From NCBI GenBank assembly GCA_023362775.1, contig JALMGJ010000001.1, positions 92,246,001-92,310,000 of the forward strand: DNA of 64,000 nucleotides. Reading direction: 5' to 3'. The stretch is from Charina bottae. Its lineage: Eukaryota; Chordata; Lepidosauria; Squamata; Charinaidae. Numbering within the stretch: position 1 is the stretch's first letter; each line of letters starts with the position of its first letter. A model generated the notes under the pieces. That model did not search any database and had not been told where the DNA came from. It saw only the letters and a program-made list of their open reading frames with translations. Of this stretch, positions 60,281 to 64,000 are shown piece after piece. A program made the translations under genes and the position numbers.

Positions 60281-60640
60281 CCTCTATTTTTTTTTGCTGA
60301 AAATAGACAAAAATTAAGTGATGATTTATGAATTTGATGACTGAAAAAGGACTAAACAAGGGGCTGAAGGGATATTTGTAATATTAAGATGGGAGGTTGG
60401 ATAATAAGTTTGTTAATTTCTGTTGCAAAGAAGGTCAGAAGTCATTTATTTTTCTGACTTTTGTTCTCTTGGTTATTCTTTTTTTCTATCATTCTTTTTT
60501 CTTTTTGTTTCCTGCACCTTTCCTTCTTATCTTCATTTCTTATTCTTTCTTTCCTTTTTTTTTCTTTTAGATTTGTCTTTTACTATTTGAAAAAATATTT
60601 AATAAAAATTATTTTAAAAAATAAATTATGCCTTTTGTGA
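60281..60640 (+). mobile_element. L1-type LINE 3' end, part 2
   Basis: T-rich 3' UTR ending tatttaataaaaattatttt and an A-rich tail, as expected for L1 on +. Confidence 0.45.
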
Positions 60641-61559
60641 AGAAGTGTTTAATCTTGTTTTAACTCTAGTTCCCCAACATCCTAAGCCCATGGGCCAATC
60701 TCCTTCTGAATCTATTGGAAACCAGCCTGTGGTAGCTTATGCAATGTGCAGTTGGGGGAAGATGGAGAAGAAGCTCCTATGAATATACTTTCTGCAGTTA
60801 GGTGCCTCCCAGATGTTGCCTCATCATCCTCGGCAAGTGTTTCAGCTGCAGTGCTGACTGGACTTGTGACAATCCAGTCCAACACATCTGGGAAAGGAGT
60901 GTCTTATATGCACGTGGTTGTCATGGTTTGCAGGTTAGGAAACCTCCTATGTTCTGTGCAATAGAAGATGCAGTTACCATCCAAACAGATCCTGAAGCAT
61001 TATAAGCCATTTGAAGTCCAATACCTACTTCTGAATTAACATAAGGACACTAAAGAGTAAAAGCAAACACAAGTTCCAGGCACTCATCTTCCAGAGCTAT
61101 ATTTATGCTTCAGATGAGGCAGAGTTTACATTTCTATGGGTCATAGAGGTGAAGGACAGGAGAAACACAATCAGAGGTATTTCTCATCAAAGCACTCATC
61201 TTAACCTTTTGAGAGCTCAATGAATCACTTGTTGACTGTAACTCCCAACAAACAGCAGGACATCAAGTATGGAGGCAACTCAGAAAGGACAAAAGTTACT
61301 GGAAGACATTATATAAATCGAGGGAGTGGTGAGTATGAAGAGTTTTATAATCCTTCATACTATTGTCATGCTTGTACTCTAACTTGCATCCACATGCACA
61401 TGCACACACACACACAAACTAGAATGAAAAGCTTGAAAGGGTTAATTGTTGAGGAGTTAGCAAAGCAATCTAATTAACTACTCAATTTAAACTACTGAAA
61501 TCCCACCACAATTCCTAAAAGTTCAAGACAATTCCCCCTTCAAAAAATTTCAGGACTGC
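60641..61559. other. intergenic sequence, nothing recognised
   Basis: Only a short (CA)n at 61396-61416 is evident. Confidence 0.4.
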
Positions 61560-62290
61560 AGGCAAATTAAATCAAATCTTTATTACGGTCATAGACCAGC
61601 ATGAGAAGGGTGGGATACAGTCATTAAAACCATAGAGGATACTCAGAGTAAAAAAAATCGAGAAAAGTTATGAAAGGCTAGAAGATATGAGAGATACCTG
61701 AACTAAAAACAGAAAGATACATAAAAAACAAGAATCTGAAAGAAGGGGTAGGATCATTAGATGGGTGTAGGGGAGCATAAAAGGTTAGTATATGGAAGGC
61801 TATATCTATCATGTTATGGAGCATCCTGATATAGCAAACTAGGTGCTCATTAAATCTAGTTAGTAGCACAGGTCGTCATCTGATGAATATTGAGCACTGC
61901 TGCACAGAACCTGGCAACATTGTAAACTCTGCAATGTGTGGCCATCCGTGGCCTGGGTATTTATGCAGTATTGGTGATATGATGCTAATACAAATGTCTC
62001 TATAGTACAGGCACTAGAGAAGCACATGCTCTGTTGTTTCTGTGTGTCCAGAGTCACAGGGGCCTTGTCTCTCTGGGTAAGGAATCTTCCTGTATCGGCC
62101 TTCGAGGACAGCTGTGGGGAGGGCATCACATCATGTCAGAGTACCTTCGGTGTTTAGGTACTTCACGTTTAGTTAGGTATGCCATAGGGGAGGCAGAGTA
62201 CCTGTTGGATTTACTGGCCATAAAGTTTGGGGTCATGGCTAGATCCAATTGGCAGTCTGCAGACAGTGTTCTGGAGTTCTTCTTTGCCCT
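61560..62290 (-). mobile_element. non-LTR retrotransposon ORF2 C-terminal relic
   Basis: The minus strand reads GRYRKIPYPERQGPCDSGHT then ETTEHVLL, a LINE C-terminal zinc-knuckle-like block. It is degraded by stops, and its 3' end lies near 61560 (taataaagatttgattt). Confidence 0.5.
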
Positions 62291-62367
62291 AAGCATGCCA
62301 TGTAAGGGTTTTAAATCTAGCACAAACTTTCTTAACCTCTCCAGCAGCAGCACCCATGGGGGGTGGG

Positions 62368-62500
62368 TCAAAAAAGTCAAGATGGCAATTGCAGCAGCAT
62401 GATCACAGCCCTGCCTCTTGTACGCGTGTGCTACTCTGATGCATATACAAAGGGCGGCACTTCAAGCATGCTGCTATGACCTCCATCTTGGCTTTCTTGC
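62368..62500. repeat. unclassified palindromic repeat (AAGATGGC type)
   Basis: aaagtcaagatggcaattgc ... atgacctccatcttggcttt, an imperfect hairpin related to 48984 and 58185. Confidence 0.4.
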
Positions 62501-62822
62501 CCCACCTCCCAACAGCTGCCACAGCTCTCTAATTGTGTTGGATGACATCTTGTCAAGACCAGATCACCCACTTCACCAATGCCAGCATTAATGGAGCATG
62601 TAATCCAACATATCTGGAACACAGGGAAGAAGTCAGTTTTAACAGCCTTGAAGGTGTGAGAGATTGCAAGGTGGTTGAAAAAGTAATGGGAGAAATACTA
62701 GACATAAACCAACAGTTGGGAGAGAGGGAAGAGGGAACTAACCCTGAGTAGATGTCTCCAAACTAGGTTTCCCCCAGTATATGAACTTTAATTCCTGGAA
62801 TGCTTTTGCTGAGAAGTCTAGG

Positions 62823-62898
62823 ATTCATTCATTCATTCATTCATTCATTCATTCATTCATTCACTCACTCACTCACTCACTCACTCACTCACTCACTG
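62823..62898. repeat. (ATTC)n-(ACTC)n microsatellite
   Basis: TTCA units for about 40 bp, then CACT units for about 36 bp. Confidence 0.95.
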
Positions 62899-62984
62899 CA
62901 ACTCACAAATTGCAAGTCTTGGTAGCTAGCATAGGATTAAAACAAAACAAAAAACCCAAGAAAAATAAGAACAACATACTGTAG

Positions 62985-63860
62985 TACATCTGAGACCAAC
63001 CACAATCATATTCTCAACCATTACAAAACAGGCTCATCCAAAGCCCTGGCCAACGTCAGGGGGATGAGCCAGGTTTTCAAGACTTTCCAGATGGCCAGCA
63101 TGGTCAGGGCCCTCTGACTCTCAGGGGTATGCTGTTCCATAGGGCAGGTGCTGCACAGAGAAAGCATGCTTCCTAGGTCCCACCAGATGGCATTGTTTTG
63201 TGGAGCATGCCAACCCTGTCAGATCTTATTGGGTGAGCAGAGGTAATAAGAGATAGGCAACTTTGCAAGGCTTTGTTGGTGGTAACCAGCACCTTGAATT
63301 TCACTCTAACCCTACGCTTACCCAGCAGGGTAGGTGGGCCATAGGGATCTTAGGGGGGATGCTATTCCAAAGAGCCGAGGGAGCAATTGAAAAGGCCCAC
63401 CTCTGAGGCTTCTGCTGATGGCATTCCCTGAATGAAGGACCTGAAAAGGGCCCGTTCTACCACTTCTGCCATTGGGCAGAAACAATTGGGAAAAGACGGT
63501 TCTTAATACAATCCTGAGCCGTGAAGGTCTTTAGAACTTTGAATTGCACCCAGAAGCAAACCAGTAACTAGTGCAGCTCTCAGACTAGCAATGTTACATT
63601 GATAGATTGTGAAATGCCCATCGGTACTCAAGTTGCTGCATTCTGGGCCAACTGTAGCTTCTGAGTGGTCTTCAGAGGCAGCCTCATGTAGAGCATATTA
63701 CAACAGTCCAAACAAGAGCTGACTAAAGCACGAGTGGTAGAAAGGAGACCCTCCTGCTCCAGGAAAGGTTGTAGCTGTCACACCAGGTGGAGTTGTGCAA
63801 AGGCCCTCCTGGTCACAGCTTCTACCTGTTCCTCCAGATGGAATATATTCTGAAGTTTAT
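62985..63860 (-). mobile_element. two partial L2-clade LINE copies
   Basis: The first (62985-63335) and second (63336-63860) both contain the antisense of the same ORF2 end (ggtgctgcacagagaaagc / gagcaattgaaaaggccc; accagcaccttgaatttcac / actttgaattgcacccagaa), so the same region occurs twice. Neither has a long frame. Confidence 0.65.
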
Positions 63861-64000
63861 TTGTGCCATTTGGGAGCTGAGAGTGAAATCCTTCTACCTC
63901 AGATTATTGGGAAAATGGTAAACTGGTGAGACTTAAAGTAAAAGAGGGCAGGGGGAAGTACCTGCTGCAGAAAAAAAGTAATTAAAAAAAATCTGCCAAA

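Overview
The window is vertebrate nuclear DNA, almost certainly from a squamate reptile and perhaps a snake. The evidence is six copies of a tRNA-derived SINE of the Sauria-SINE type, many L2 and CR1 LINE fragments, Penelope-like retroelements, and numerous short hAT-type MITEs with 8-bp target duplications. All coding sequence is split into short exons with GT/AG splice sites.

The only host gene I can support is EFR3B, on the + strand. Nineteen exons between 5577 and 48187 join in frame into 696 codons plus a stop. They correspond to roughly residue 122 to the C-terminus of the vertebrate protein, a plasma-membrane scaffold that recruits phosphatidylinositol 4-kinase III-alpha. The first exons lie upstream of the window. 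Every exon-exon phase is consistent and I see no frameshift or premature stop, so the gene looks functional. The 3' UTR starts at 48188 and its end is uncertain. POMC, which follows EFR3B in other vertebrates, is not visible.

Layout: 1-5576 is intron with one SINE. 5577-16232 holds the first exon and an intron with L2, SINE, CR1 and hAT copies, including a cluster of three adjacent or nested hAT MITEs at 14267-15139. 16233-25807 holds exons 2-7. 25808-30011 carries a fold-back Penelope-like insertion with a hAT MITE inside it. 30012-40800 holds exons 8-15 with a 102-bp SINE-derived tandem array and a MITE swollen to 1 kb by a 56-bp minisatellite. 40801-48187 holds exons 16-19, a degenerate CR1/L3 LINE and more MITEs. 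48188-64000 is 3' UTR and intergenic DNA with LINE fragments, a head-to-head Penelope dimer at 54146-56354, a 345-bp purine microsatellite and L2 remnants.

The most interesting structure is in the mobile DNA. Two independent Penelope-like insertions are inverted dimers bounded by 13-15 bp target duplications. Several Penelope-type ends contain hammerhead-ribozyme-like cores. The hAT insertions, from several MITE families, share an 8-bp target duplication with TA at positions 4-5.
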